DNA of 55,179 bases from Dyella ginsengisoli LA-4. GTDB lineage: Bacteria; Pseudomonadota; Gammaproteobacteria; Xanthomonadales; Rhodanobacteraceae. Each line of letters opens with the position of its first letter. Position 1 is the first letter of the stretch. The position numbers and the translations under genes were made by a program. Location of the stretch: positions 1-55,179 of the forward strand of contig NZ_AMSF01000082.1 in the NCBI RefSeq assembly GCF_000334915.1, written 5' to 3'. The notes under the pieces are model-generated. The model did not search any database and had not been told where the DNA came from. It saw only the letters and a list, made by a program, of their open reading frames with translations. Shown here piece by piece: positions 1 through 9,445 of the stretch.

Positions 1-693
1 CGAATCGAGCAGCGCCTCGAACTCGTCGTCGTTGATCGCGCCGGAGGCGGTCGCCGGGGCCGCGGCAGCGGCGGGCGGTTGCCCCCCCGGGACGGCGCCA
101 CCGTGCAACTGGTCCAGCAGGGCTTCGAACTCGTCATCGCCGATGCTGCCGGACGGCGCGGCAGCGACCGGTTCGGGCGTCACCGCGCCGGGCGCGGCAG
201 TGCCATAAAGCGAATCGAGCAGGGCCTCGAACTCGCTGTCGTCGATGGTGCCGTCACCCGCCTGCGGCGGCGGCGCGACCGGCTTGGGCGTGGGCGCCGG
301 GGCGGGCTTCGCGGTGCCGGGCGTCAGACGCGCCAGCAGGTCGGCCGGCGGCATGTCCATCGATTGGCCCGCGGCCAGCGCGGCCATCATCGCCTGCAGC
401 AGGTCCAGCGCCTCGAGCAGCGCGTCCATCCGCGGCGGATCGATCAGCAGCGCGCCATTGCGGGCGGCGTTGAGCAGATCCTCGGCGTGATGGCACAGCT
501 GCACCATCGGCTCGACACTGAGGAAGCCGGCGCCGCCCTTGACGGTGTGGAACGCGCGGAACACCGCGTTGAGCAGCTCGGCATCCTGCGGCGTCGACTC
601 CAGGTCCACCAGCTGCTCGCCGAGACGCTCGACCAGCTCACCGGCTTCGACCAGGAAGTCGTCGCGCAATTCGGCATCGAAGGAGGGATCCAT
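1..693 (-). CDS. cheA: Chemotaxis histidine kinase CheA, N-terminal part (cut by window edge)
   Basis: Only the first 231 codons are inside the window; the gene continues past the left edge. CheA phosphorylates CheY in response to chemoreceptor arrays at the cell pole. The N-terminal HPt domain is clear: AFHTVKGGAGF places the phospho-accepting His at residue 49. A long Ala/Pro-rich linker follows, carrying three spaced copies of a D-[DS]-EFEALLD motif, the last one reaching the edge. The start ATG is preceded by a GGGAGGGAG ribosome site. It is the last visible gene of the flagellar operon, 94 bases after cheZ. The P2-P5 domains are not visible. Confidence 0.96.
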   Translation of the reverse strand, partial: MDPSFDAELRDDFLVEAGELVERLGEQLVDLESTPQDAELLNAVFRAFHTVKGGAGFLSVEPMVQLCHHAEDLLNAARNGALLIDPPRMDALLEALDLLQAMMAALAAGQSMDMPPADLLARLTPGTAKPAPAPTPKPVAPPPQAGDGTIDDSEFEALLDSLYGTAAPGAVTPEPVAAAPSGSIGDDEFEALLDQLHGGAVPGGQPPAAAAAPATASGAINDDEFEALLDS

Positions 694-787
694 CTAGATC
701 TCCCTCCCCGACGGGCGCATCGCTTCGCCCCCCGCCGTGGCGGCGGTCGGACGTCGCGGCAAGGGCGGCATCGGCATCATGTGCGCC

Positions 788-1432
788 TCAGAAGCCGAAT
801 TCGCTGAGCAGGCGGTCGGCCTCGTCCTGGCTGTTGATCTTCTCGACCGCTTCTTCGGTCTCGCGCCCGGACAGCGCACCGGTGAGCCGCACCAGTTCGA
901 TCATGGCCGACTCCACCGAGCTGATGAATCCGACCACTTTCTTGATGCGCTGGCCGGAAAGATCCTGCCAGGACTGCGCCATCACCATGTCGTTGAGACC
1001 GGCCGTGCAGTGCTCGGCGAACTCGGTAGCCTGTTGCGCCAGCGCCACCACCGGCGCGGGCGAGGACTCGCCGGAGGCCTCCAGCATGGCCTTGGCGCCG
1101 CTGGCCAGCGACTCGGCCTCCGGGCGCATGCGCTCGGCGAAGTCGATGGTGCGGTGGGCCGCCTGCGAGCTCATCTCCAGCACGTCCTGCAGGTGCTTGC
1201 GCGCGTCGGTGACGTTGTCCGGATAGCCGTCCTGCACCAGGTCGCCGCCGAGGCGGCTGACCGCGTCGTGCAGGTCGCGGGCGAGCACGCCCAGCGCGCG
1301 GAACAGTTTCTGCTCGCGCTGGCGCACGAGGGAGTCGAGCGCGTGTTCGAACGCAGGGCCGTCCGGGCTGGTCAGCAGCTGGTGCAGCTCGTCCGGCAGG
1401 GTCTCGCGGGTCAGGGAAAGTTGGGCGCTCAT
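788..1432 (-). CDS. cheZ: CheY-P phosphatase CheZ
   Basis: CheZ dephosphorylates CheY-P and resets flagellar switching in the cytoplasm. The 214-aa product is mostly long helices, as expected for the CheZ four-helix bundle. It has the signature [12 protein letters not shown], where the Gln pair corresponds to the catalytic/orienting residues of the family. The C-terminus [12 protein letters not shown] matches the short CheY-P-binding tail. The start overlaps the cheY stop by 4 bases, so translation is probably coupled. It lies between cheY and cheA, the usual order in Pseudomonas and Xanthomonas. Confidence 0.96.
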   Translation of the reverse strand: MSAQLSLTRETLPDELHQLLTSPDGPAFEHALDSLVRQREQKLFRALGVLARDLHDAVSRLGGDLVQDGYPDNVTDARKHLQDVLEMSSQAAHRTIDFAERMRPEAESLASGAKAMLEASGESSPAPVVALAQQATEFAEHCTAGLNDMVMAQSWQDLSGQRIKKVVGFISSVESAMIELVRLTGALSGRETEEAVEKINSQDEADRLLSEFGF

Positions 1433-1836
1433 GCGGCTGCTCCTGCGGCAGCCAGCCGCTCGAAGATCTTGGTGAGTTTTTCCTCCAGCGTGGCGGCGGT
1501 GAACGGCTTGACGATGTAGCCGTTCACGCCGGCCTGCGCGGCGGCGATGATCTGGTCGCGGTTGTTTTCCGCCGTGACCATCAGCACCGGCATGGTCTTG
1601 AGCGTGGGCTCGGCGCGGATCGCGCGCAGCAGGTCGATGCCGGTCATGTTCGGCATGTTCCAGTCGGTCACCACCATGTCGAATGGCTGGGCCTTGAGCA
1701 TCGCGATGGCCGCCTCGCCGTCGTCGGCTTCCTGGATCAGGTTGCCGGCGAAGCCGAGTTCCACGAGGAGGTTCCTCACGATGCGCCGCATGGTGGAAAA
1801 GTCGTCCACCACCAGGATTTTCATGTTCTTGTTCAA
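1429..1836 (-). CDS. cheY: Chemotaxis response regulator CheY
   Basis: Single-domain receiver protein that, when phosphorylated by CheA, binds FliM/FliN and changes flagellar rotation. It shows the acid pocket (VVDDF), the phospho-acceptor Asp in VTDWNMP, the conserved Thr in VTAEN and the Lys in VKPF. There is no output domain. The start is uncertain: the core begins at an ATG at 1824 (MKILVVDD), but the only good ribosome site (GGAG, 6 bases away) precedes an in-frame TTG at 1836, giving MNKNMKIL. I chose the TTG. It follows fliA and overlaps cheZ by 4 bases. Confidence 0.95.
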   Translation of the reverse strand: MNKNMKILVVDDFSTMRRIVRNLLVELGFAGNLIQEADDGEAAIAMLKAQPFDMVVTDWNMPNMTGIDLLRAIRAEPTLKTMPVLMVTAENNRDQIIAAAQAGVNGYIVKPFTAATLEEKLTKIFERLAAAGAAA

Positions 1837-1896
1837 GCCCGTCTCCACTTGCACGCCTCGCGGTCGTGCGCCAGCCCTAGTGTTTCCGTGCGTTGC

Positions 1897-2631
1897 TCAG
1901 TCGTCGTCCCGCCATCCGGTCATGCGCGCGCGCAACCGGATGATGGCCTGGCCGTGGATCTGGCAGACCCGCGACTCGGTGACGCCAAGCACCGCGCCAA
2001 TCTCTTTCAGGTTGAGTTCCTGCTCGTAGTACAGCGACATCACCAGTTGCTCGCGTTCCGGCAGGGTGGTGATCGCATCGATCAACGCCTGGCGCATGCC
2101 CTGCTGCTCCAGTCCCTCCGCCGGACCGAGGCCACTGGCATCGGCCACGTCCATCGCCGGGCTTCCGTCGCCGTCATCCGGCGCCGTGAGGCTCAGCAAC
2201 CGGGCGCTGGCGGCATCGGCCAGCACCTGGTGGTACTCGTCGGCGGTCATGCCCAGTCGCTTCATGACCTCCGCATCGTCGGCGTCCGCACCGGTCTCGA
2301 TCTCGACCTGGCGCACCACGTCGGCGACTTCACGCGCCTTGCGGTGAACCGAGCGCGGGGTCCAGTCGGTCCGTCGCAACTCGTCGAGCATCGCGCCACG
2401 GATGCGGATACCCGCATACGTCTCGAAGCTGGCCGAGCGATCCGTCGCGTAATTACGCGCCGCCTCCAGCAGGCCGATCATGCCCGCCTGGATGAGATCG
2501 CCCACGTCGACGCTCGGGGGTAGTCGCCCCATCAGGTGATAGGCGATGCGCCTGACCAGCGGCGCATGCGTTTTCACCAGTTCGTCGGCGCTTTGCCGTT
2601 GAAGTTGCAGATATTCCGTTGCCACGCTCAT
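1897..2631 (-). CDS. fliA: Flagellar sigma factor FliA (sigma-28)
   Basis: Alternative sigma factor that directs RNA polymerase to late flagellar and chemotaxis promoters and is held by FlgM until the hook is complete. The 244-aa product has region 2 (LIQAGMIGLLEAARNYATDRSASF...), region 3, and a region 4 helix-turn-helix (LNLKEIGAVLGVTESRVCQIH). I chose the ATG giving MSVATEYLQ, one base after the flhG stop; the upstream extension overlaps flhG and does not resemble the family. A FliA-like promoter is visible elsewhere in the window before the chemoreceptor gene at 35806. Confidence 0.97.
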   Translation of the reverse strand: MSVATEYLQLQRQSADELVKTHAPLVRRIAYHLMGRLPPSVDVGDLIQAGMIGLLEAARNYATDRSASFETYAGIRIRGAMLDELRRTDWTPRSVHRKAREVADVVRQVEIETGADADDAEVMKRLGMTADEYHQVLADAASARLLSLTAPDDGDGSPAMDVADASGLGPAEGLEQQGMRQALIDAITTLPEREQLVMSLYYEQELNLKEIGAVLGVTESRVCQIHGQAIIRLRARMTGWRDDD

Positions 2632-2632
2632 C

Positions 2633-3625
2633 TCACCACCCCGTCGCCGGTGCAGCCTGACCACTGAAGAAAGCGATGCGGCCGAGCCCCTGACGATCGG
2701 GTTCTGCCCATGTATCGGCCGCACCTGCCAATTGCTTGAATGCCTGTGACGAACGGCTGCCCGGCGCCATGTCCACCACCGCGTTCTGGCGGCGGATGGC
2801 CTGGCGCAGACGCTCGTCCTGCGGCACCCAACCCATGAAATCCAGCATCACATCGAGGAACCGGTCGGTCACCCGGGCGAGCTTCTGGTGCAGCGCGCGG
2901 GCCTCGCCCAGGTTGCGCACCATGTTGGCCACCATGTGCAGCCGCTTCACCCCGAAATCCCGGCTGAGCACCTTGGCCATCGCATAGGCGTCGGTGATCG
3001 AGGCCGGCTCGTCGCACACCACCAGCAGCACGTCGTCGGCCGCGGCGGCGAACATCGACACCGAATCGGAAATGCCGGCGGCGGTGTCCACCAGCAGGAA
3101 ATCCGGTACCTGCGGCAGCTCGTCGAAGGCGCGGATCACCGCCGCCTGCTCGCCCGAGCCCATCTGCGCCAGCCGGCGCGCGCCGGAGCCGGCGGGGATC
3201 ACCTTCAGCCCGTGCGGCGCCTCCATCACCAGGTCCTGCAGGCTGCACTGGCCGTCGAGCATGTGGCCGAGGTGGCGCGAGGGCGCCAGGCCGAGCAGCA
3301 CGTCGACGTTGGCCAGGCCCACGTCGGCGTCCAGCAGCAGCGTGTCGCGCCCCATCATCGCCAGGGTCATGCCCAGGTTCACCGCCACGGTGGTCTTGCC
3401 CACGCCGCCCTTGCCGCCGCATACGGCGATGGTGCGGCAGCGGTGGCCGGAAGTGCGCCGATCGAGATTGGCCGCCTGCGTCCCGACACCATGGTCGGGG
3501 GTGACGATGCCGGTGTCGGTGATCGACGAAACCATCTGCTTGAGTCCCCAGGCCTGATTCATGGAAGGCGCGTGCGCAACCGCCGCGGCGCCGGAAAAGT
3601 CGTTGAGGGTGGACAACGCGCTCAT
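2633..3625 (-). CDS. flhG: Flagellar number regulator FlhG (FleN), MinD-like ATPase
   Basis: MinD/ParA-type ATPase that limits flagellar number and, in polar flagellates, restrains the master regulator FleQ. The deviant Walker A (GGKGGVGKTT) is at residues 70-79, with the LLLDADVGLANVD and VDTAAGISD motifs after it. The N-terminal extension contains NQAWGLKQ at residues 23-30, matching the activator helix (DQAxxLR type) that FlhG uses to stimulate the FlhF GTPase. The length of 330 aa is a little above the usual. Its start overlaps the flhF stop by 4 bases and fliA follows after one base. Confidence 0.96.
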   Translation of the reverse strand: MSALSTLNDFSGAAAVAHAPSMNQAWGLKQMVSSITDTGIVTPDHGVGTQAANLDRRTSGHRCRTIAVCGGKGGVGKTTVAVNLGMTLAMMGRDTLLLDADVGLANVDVLLGLAPSRHLGHMLDGQCSLQDLVMEAPHGLKVIPAGSGARRLAQMGSGEQAAVIRAFDELPQVPDFLLVDTAAGISDSVSMFAAAADDVLLVVCDEPASITDAYAMAKVLSRDFGVKRLHMVANMVRNLGEARALHQKLARVTDRFLDVMLDFMGWVPQDERLRQAIRRQNAVVDMAPGSRSSQAFKQLAGAADTWAEPDRQGLGRIAFFSGQAAPATGW

Positions 3626-5235
3626 GCGTGGGCCACCTGGAAACCGAAGCGCTCGGCCAGCATGCCGTCGTCCAGCGGTGGCGCGACGGTCTTCAGCGCG
3701 TGTGCGGCGCGCAGCACCAGCACGCGGGCGTCGGCCACGGCGAGGTCCTCCGGCACGCGCTGGCCGTCGGTGGTGTAGTCCAGCGGCAGCCTGTGGCGGA
3801 TCAGCACCGACAGCGCACCACCGAGGTTCGGCGCCTCGTCGAGCTTGGTCAGCACCACGCTGGCCGGCTCCAGCGGCATGTAGGCGCGCACCGATTCCTC
3901 CAGCGACTGCGACTGCGAATTGGCCGCCAGCACCAGCGAGATGCGCAGCGCGATGCCGTCGCTGTGGGCGACCTCGTTGAGCACGTCCATCTGCTGCTCC
4001 AGCCGCGGATCGGTGCCGGACACGCCGGCGGTGTCGATCAGCACGGTGTGCTTGCCCTTCAACATCTCCAGCACCTGGCGCAGGCTCGCCGCGTCGTCGG
4101 CCGGGTACACGCGCACGCCCATCAGGCGGCCGTAGTGCTCCAGCTGGGCGGCGGCGCCGATGCGGTAGTGGTCGGTGCTGACCAGCGCCACGTTGGCGGC
4201 GCCGTGACGCACTACCGCCCTGGCGGCGAGTTTGGCAATCGTCGTGGTCTTGCCCACGCCGGTCGGACCGACCAGGGCGGTCATCCCGCCATCGCTGTCG
4301 CCGCGACCGCTGATCGCCACGCTGCGGCTGAGCATGCCCAGCGGCAGGTAGCGCGCCTGTTCGGCGCTGATCTGTTCGGGCAGGTCGTCGGCGAGCTTGC
4401 GGGCGACGTCGGCATCGATGCCCAGGCGGGTGAGTTCACGCAGCACGCGGGCGCGCAGCGGGTGGCGGCGCTCCATGTCGTTCCAGGCCAGGCTGGACAG
4501 CTGCATTTCCAGCATCTCGCGCAGGAAGCCCAGCTCGGCGCGCATGCGCGCGGTGTCCTGCATGGCGCGCTCGATCGCCGGGTGCACGGTCGGGGCCTCG
4601 TTCGCGGCGGCCTTCGCCTCGGCCGGCGCGGGGGCGGGGACCGGAGCCGGGGCCGACGGGATCGCCGCGGCAGGCTTCGGCGCCGGCGCAGTCTCCGCGG
4701 TCACCGGGGCGGCGCTGCGACGCGCCACCGGCATGGCGATGCGCGCCGGGGCGTTCGAGGCGTTCGAGGCATTCGATGCGGGCGCGGCCGGCGGAACCGG
4801 GGCGCGGCGGACCGCCTGCGACAGGGCCACGGTGTCCTCCGCTACATCCTCACCATAGGGACGCGTCGGCGCCGCCGGCCGGGATGCCGGCTGCAGCCGA
4901 TCGGCCGGCGCAGCGGCGGCGGGCGTTGCCTCGGCGGTCGGCTCCGGGGTGTCCTGCAGCAGGCGACGGCCGAGGCGACCGTGACGGGCGGCCGGCACGT
5001 GTTCGGCCGGCGTCGGCAGTTTGACTTCCGGCGTCGGCGCCACGTCGCCGGACGGCGGCGCGCCGTGACGGGCGGCCTCGCGCACCAGCGCCTCGTCGTA
5101 GTCCAGCGCGGCGATGATCTCGATGCCTTCGGGCAGGCGGCGGGTCGACAGGATCACCGCATCCGGGCCCTGCTCCTCGCGCACCAGGCGCATGGCCTGG
5201 CGCATGTCCGCGGCGACGAAACGTTTGATCTTCAT
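3622..5235 (-). CDS. flhF: Flagellar placement GTPase FlhF (SRP-type)
   Basis: SRP-family GTPase that sets the polar site of flagellar assembly. The N-terminal B domain begins MKIKRFVAADMRQAMRLVREEQG. A long low-complexity Ala/Pro linker (about residues 60-215) follows, then the NG domain with GPTGVGKTTT (P-loop), STDHYRIGA, DTAG and TKLDEA. The total of 537 aa is longer than many homologues because of the linker. It sits between flhA and flhG as in other polar flagellates, and the possible small ORF upstream ends by overlapping its ATG. Confidence 0.96.
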   Translation of the reverse strand: MKIKRFVAADMRQAMRLVREEQGPDAVILSTRRLPEGIEIIAALDYDEALVREAARHGAPPSGDVAPTPEVKLPTPAEHVPAARHGRLGRRLLQDTPEPTAEATPAAAAPADRLQPASRPAAPTRPYGEDVAEDTVALSQAVRRAPVPPAAPASNASNASNAPARIAMPVARRSAAPVTAETAPAPKPAAAIPSAPAPVPAPAPAEAKAAANEAPTVHPAIERAMQDTARMRAELGFLREMLEMQLSSLAWNDMERRHPLRARVLRELTRLGIDADVARKLADDLPEQISAEQARYLPLGMLSRSVAISGRGDSDGGMTALVGPTGVGKTTTIAKLAARAVVRHGAANVALVSTDHYRIGAAAQLEHYGRLMGVRVYPADDAASLRQVLEMLKGKHTVLIDTAGVSGTDPRLEQQMDVLNEVAHSDGIALRISLVLAANSQSQSLEESVRAYMPLEPASVVLTKLDEAPNLGGALSVLIRHRLPLDYTTDGQRVPEDLAVADARVLVLRAAHALKTVAPPLDDGMLAERFGFQVAHA

Positions 5236-5420
5236 GCGTGCTTGCTCCGCGGCGAAGGCCGAAGGACCGGCGCCGGCGCACGGGTGGCGGCGCGGCGAAC
5301 CGGGGTGTCGGTCAGGACGAGGATCCCGGCGGGATGACCCGCCACGCGGTGCCAGTCCTGCGCGGCCGGACCGCGGTGACCCGCGTTCGGCTCGCTCGTG
5401 ACGTCTCGGTCAGTGCTCAT
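5232..5420 (-). CDS. Possible small ORF between flhA and flhF (62 aa, unknown)
   Basis: I do not recognise this product. The ORF starts 14 bases after the flhA stop, with GAGGAA about 8 bases before its ATG, and its TGA overlaps the flhF ATG (ATGA). The predicted protein is hydrophilic, rich in Arg, Pro and Ala, and has no membrane segment or known motif. The placement, ribosome site and coupling overlap suggest translation, perhaps only to deliver ribosomes to flhF. It could also be an untranslated spacer that is open by chance in GC-rich DNA. Confidence 0.4.
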   Translation of the reverse strand: MSTDRDVTSEPNAGHRGPAAQDWHRVAGHPAGILVLTDTPVRRAATRAPAPVLRPSPRSKHA

Positions 5421-5434
5421 GTCGGATTCCTCGC

Positions 5435-7522
5435 TCAGCGTCCCAGCGCCTGCACCAGCCGCACCCGGCGGTTGTCAGGCACCTCGTTGTAAGCGAGTAC
5501 GTGCAGGTTCTGTGCCACGTGGCGGGTGAAGCGCGCGAGCCACGGCCGCAGCGGCGGCGAAACGAGCAGCACGGCCGGTTCGCCGCTCATTTCCTGCTTG
5601 CGCGCGGCCTCGGCCACGCCCTGCTGCAGGCGGTCGGCCAGGCCCGGCTCCACCGCGGCGCCGGTGCCGCCGCTGCCGGTGAGCGACTGGGTGAGGATCT
5701 GCTCCAGTTCCGGCGCCAGCGTGATGACCGGCACCTCGGTGCCCAGCCCGGTGATCTCCTGCACGATCTGCCGGCCCAGGGTGACGCGGACGGCGGAGGT
5801 GAGGACGCCGGGATCCTGACTCTGGCTGGCGTGCTCCGCCAACGATTCGACGATCGAGCGCATGTTGCGGATCGGCACCCGCTCGGCCAGCAGGTTCTGC
5901 AGCACCTTGACCACCGTGCCCAGCGGCAGGCGCTTGGGCACCAGGTCTTCCACCAGCTTCGGCGCGCTCTGCGCCAGACGGTCGAGCAGCTGCTGCACGT
6001 CCTGGTGGCTGAGCAGCTCGTGGGCGTGGTTGCCCAGGATATGCGACAGGTGGGTGGCGACCACGGTGGCCGGATCGACCACCGTGTAGCCGAGCGACTG
6101 CGCGTTGTCGCGCTGGCCCTGCTCGATCCACACCGCCTCCAGCCCGAACGCCGGGTCGCGGGTGGCGATGCCGGGCACCTGCCCGTGCACCTGGCCGGGG
6201 TTGATCGCGAGCAGGCGCTCGGTGTGCACCTCGGCCTCGCCCATCGGCACGCCCATCAGGGTGATGCGGTAGGTGTTGGGGCCCAGGTCCAGGTTGTCGC
6301 GGATGTGCACCGGCGGCACCAGGAAGCCCAGTTCCTGCGAGAGCTTGCGGCGCACCGACTTGATCCGCCCCATCAGCTCGCCGCCCTGGTGGGTGTCCAC
6401 CAGCGGGATCAGACGGTAGCCCACTTCCAGGCCCAGCGGATCGACGCTGGCCACATCCTCCCAACCCAGCTCCAGGCGCTCGGCGGGGGCGGCCGGGGCC
6501 GGCACCTCGGCGGCCTGCTGCGCCACGCGGGCGGCGGCATCGCGCTCGCGCCGGAGCATCAGCCACGCCGCCGCGCCGCAGGTGCAGGCGAGCAGCAGGA
6601 AGGCGATGTTCGGCATGCCCGGCACCAGGCCCATGACGCCCAGCACCGCGCCGGCCACCGCCAGCGCGCGCGGCTGGCCGAAGATCTGCGACACCAGCTG
6701 CTTGCCCATGTCCTGCGCCTTGGACACGCGGGTGACGATCACCGCGGCGGCGATCGACAGCATCAGCGAGGGCACCTGCGCCACCAGGCCGTCGCCGATG
6801 GTCAGCAGGGTGTAGGTCCTGGCCGCCTCGCTGGCCGACAGGCCGTGCTGCAGCACGCCGACGAAGAAGCCGCCGACGATGTTGATGATCAGGATCAGGA
6901 TGCCGGCGGTGGCGTCGCCGCGGACGAACTTCGACGCACCGTCCATCGAACCGTAGAAGTCCGCCTCCTCGCGCACTTCCTGGCGGCGCTCGCGCGCCTG
7001 CTCCTGGGTCAAGAGGCCGGCGTTGAGGTCGGCGTCGATCGCCATCTGCTTGCCGGGCATCGCGTCCAGGGTGAAGCGGGCCGTCACTTCCGACACGCGG
7101 GTGGCGCCCTTGGTGACCACCACGAAGTTGATGATGGTGAGGATCGCGAACACCACCAGGCCGACCGCGAAGTTGCCGCCGATGACGAACTCGCCGAACG
7201 CCTCGATCACCTTGCCGGCGGCGCCGGGGCCGTCGTGGCCATGCATCAGCACCACGCGGGTGGAGGCGATGTTCAGCGCCAGGCGCAGCAGCGTGGCCAT
7301 CAGCACCACGGTCGGAAAGGCCGCGAACTCCAGCGGCCGCATCACGTAGATCACCGCCAGCAGGATCACCAGCGACAGCGCGATGTTGAAGCTGAACAGC
7401 ATGTCCAGCAGGAACGGCGGCAGCGGCAGCATGATCATCGCCAGCGCCGCCAGCAGGATCACCGGTGCCCCTATGCCACGTCGTCCGATCTGCTTGAGGT
7501 TATCGAGTGCGACGGTGGCCAT
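5435..7522 (-). CDS. flhA: Flagellar type III export gate protein FlhA
   Basis: Large membrane component of the flagellar export apparatus; its cytoplasmic nonamer docks substrate-chaperone complexes. The N-terminal half (residues 1 to about 325) has eight or so hydrophobic segments and the FHIPEP-family signature RFTLDAMPGKQMAIDADLNAG. The C-terminal cytoplasmic domain starts near residue 350 (LGWEDVASVDPLGLEVGYRLI) and includes LGPNTYRI. The length of 695 aa is normal. It is 10 bases downstream of flhB in the same operon. Confidence 0.98.
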   Translation of the reverse strand: MATVALDNLKQIGRRGIGAPVILLAALAMIMLPLPPFLLDMLFSFNIALSLVILLAVIYVMRPLEFAAFPTVVLMATLLRLALNIASTRVVLMHGHDGPGAAGKVIEAFGEFVIGGNFAVGLVVFAILTIINFVVVTKGATRVSEVTARFTLDAMPGKQMAIDADLNAGLLTQEQARERRQEVREEADFYGSMDGASKFVRGDATAGILILIINIVGGFFVGVLQHGLSASEAARTYTLLTIGDGLVAQVPSLMLSIAAAVIVTRVSKAQDMGKQLVSQIFGQPRALAVAGAVLGVMGLVPGMPNIAFLLLACTCGAAAWLMLRRERDAAARVAQQAAEVPAPAAPAERLELGWEDVASVDPLGLEVGYRLIPLVDTHQGGELMGRIKSVRRKLSQELGFLVPPVHIRDNLDLGPNTYRITLMGVPMGEAEVHTERLLAINPGQVHGQVPGIATRDPAFGLEAVWIEQGQRDNAQSLGYTVVDPATVVATHLSHILGNHAHELLSHQDVQQLLDRLAQSAPKLVEDLVPKRLPLGTVVKVLQNLLAERVPIRNMRSIVESLAEHASQSQDPGVLTSAVRVTLGRQIVQEITGLGTEVPVITLAPELEQILTQSLTGSGGTGAAVEPGLADRLQQGVAEAARKQEMSGEPAVLLVSPPLRPWLARFTRHVAQNLHVLAYNEVPDNRRVRLVQALGR

Positions 7523-7532
7523 GCGCGTATCC

Positions 7533-8672
7533 CTAGAGCTTGTATGGACCCATCAGGTCCGGATCGATGTCCGGCTGGGGCGGCTTCGGCGGGGCGTCGC
7601 CCCGCGTGGTTGCCGTCTTCAGCTGGTAGACGTAGGCCAGGATCTGCGCCACCGCGACATACAGCGACGCGGGGATTTCCCGGCCCAGCTCGGTCGTTGC
7701 ATACAAAGCGCGTGCCAACGGCGGCGCCTCGACCAGCGGAATGCGGTGACCGCTCGCCACGGCGCGGATCTGCTGGGCCATCACGTCCACGCCCTTGGCG
7801 ATCACGCGGGGCGCGCCGAAGCGGTTTTCGTCGTATTTCAGGGCCACCGCGAAGTGGGTCGGGTTGGTCACCACGACGTCGGCGGTGGGCAGGTCCTGCA
7901 TCATCCGGCGCTGCGCCATCTGGTACTGCACCTGGCGGATGCGGCCCTTGAGCTCGGGGTTGCCCTCGGTCTCCTTGGCCTCGTCCTTCAGCTCCTGCTT
8001 GGTCATGCGCAGGCGCTTGTTGTGGTCGAAGCGCTGGTACAGCGCGTCGAAGCCGCCGATCAGTCCCAGGATCACTCCGAAGGTGAGCGCGGCGCGGCCC
8101 AGCAGGCCGATCGCGGAGGCGATGCCGAAGCCGACGTCACCACGGCCGGTCGTCAATAATTCGCCTTCCCAGTGACGTAAAAGCAGCACCAGCGCGAAAC
8201 CGATCAGCGCCAGCTTGACCAGCGCCTTGCCCAGTTCCACCAGGCCTCGCATGGCGAAGATCCGGCCCAGGCCGGCGATCGGGTCCATCCGCTCGAACTT
8301 CGGCTGCAGCGCCTCGGCGCTGAAGTTGAGGCCACCGAGCAGGATCGGGCCGGCCACCGTGGCCAGCACCGTGGCGATCGCCACCGGCGCGAACATCGCC
8401 AGCGCCTCGCTCAACGCCTCGTGCAGCGCCCGGCCGGGCAAGGCTTCGGAGAACAGCGCGTCGCGGCTGTAATGCAGGCCCAGGCCATAGATCGCGCGGG
8501 CATGGCCCATCGCCGACGGCGCGGTGGCCATCAGCGCGGCCACGCCGGCCAGCACCACCAGGGCGCCGGACAGGTCGCGCGATCGCGGAACGTCGCCTTT
8601 TTCGCGCGCTTCCTTGAGGCGTTTTTCGGAAGGTTGTTCGGTGCGGTCTTCGGCGCTGCTCTCTTCGCTCAC
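7533..8672 (-). CDS. flhB: Flagellar export switch protein FlhB
   Basis: Export-gate component that switches specificity from rod/hook to filament substrates after self-cleavage. The family start EDRTEQPSEKRLKEAREKG, four hydrophobic segments and the cleavage motif NPTH (in VVVTNPTHFAVAL, near residue 269) are all visible. The start is taken as GTG at 8672, overlapping the fliR stop as GTGA; the longer upstream reading lies inside fliR. The C-terminal tail is Pro-rich (PPKPPQPDIDPD). 379 aa. Confidence 0.96.
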   Translation of the reverse strand: MSEESSAEDRTEQPSEKRLKEAREKGDVPRSRDLSGALVVLAGVAALMATAPSAMGHARAIYGLGLHYSRDALFSEALPGRALHEALSEALAMFAPVAIATVLATVAGPILLGGLNFSAEALQPKFERMDPIAGLGRIFAMRGLVELGKALVKLALIGFALVLLLRHWEGELLTTGRGDVGFGIASAIGLLGRAALTFGVILGLIGGFDALYQRFDHNKRLRMTKQELKDEAKETEGNPELKGRIRQVQYQMAQRRMMQDLPTADVVVTNPTHFAVALKYDENRFGAPRVIAKGVDVMAQQIRAVASGHRIPLVEAPPLARALYATTELGREIPASLYVAVAQILAYVYQLKTATTRGDAPPKPPQPDIDPDLMGPYKL

Positions 8673-9445
8673 GGCGCGCCCCTCGCCAGATCGCCCATCA
8701 GCGACCAGGCCTTGTCGGTCAACGATTCGAAGGCACCGGGCAGGCTGCGCAGCGACAGCCACAGCACCACCATGCCCAGCGTGACGGTGATCGGAAACCC
8801 CACCGCGAACAGGTTCATCGACGGCGCGGCGCGGCTGATCGCGGCAAAGCCGATGTTCACCACCAGCAGCGAGGTCACCGCCGGCAGCGCCACGCGCACG
8901 GCGCCAGCGAACAGCTGGGTGCCGAACATCACCACCGCATGCAGCGCGTCGGGCCCCAGGATGCCGTGCCCCGGCGGTAGCGTGCGGAAGCTCTCGGCCA
9001 GCAGCGCGACCAGCTGCAGGTGGCCGTTCATCGCCAGGAAGATCAGGGTCACCAGGATCATGTAGAGCTGGCTCAGCGATGGCGTGCTGCCGCCGCCCTC
9101 GGGGTTCACCACCTCGGAGAAGCCCAGGCTCATGCTCTGCGCCACCAGCTGGCCGCCGAAGGTCACCGCCTCGAACACCAGCCGCAGCACGAAGCCGATC
9201 GCCGCGCCGATCAGCACCTGGCCGACCATCGTGCCCACGCCCGCGGCGGACAGCGGATCGACCGCGGCCGGCGACAGCGGCGAAAGCACCAGCGTGAGCA
9301 TCACGGTGACGCCGACACGGATGCGCGCCGGCAACATGGGGTTACCGAACACCGGCGCCACCAGCACCAGCCCGCCGACCCGGCCCAGCGCCCACAGCAG
9401 CGAGCCGACCCACTGCTGCAGCTGGGCCAGGTCGACCTCGGTCAC
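8669..9445 (-). CDS. fliR: Flagellar export protein FliR
   Basis: Integral membrane subunit of the FliPQR export gate. The 258-aa product is largely hydrophobic, with about five or six predicted membrane segments and the conserved stretch LGFSEVVNPEGGG near the middle. It overlaps fliQ by 4 bases on one side and flhB (GTGA) on the other, so the three genes are probably translated together. Confidence 0.95.
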   Translation of the reverse strand: MTEVDLAQLQQWVGSLLWALGRVGGLVLVAPVFGNPMLPARIRVGVTVMLTLVLSPLSPAAVDPLSAAGVGTMVGQVLIGAAIGFVLRLVFEAVTFGGQLVAQSMSLGFSEVVNPEGGGSTPSLSQLYMILVTLIFLAMNGHLQLVALLAESFRTLPPGHGILGPDALHAVVMFGTQLFAGAVRVALPAVTSLLVVNIGFAAISRAAPSMNLFAVGFPITVTLGMVVLWLSLRSLPGAFESLTDKAWSLMGDLARGAP

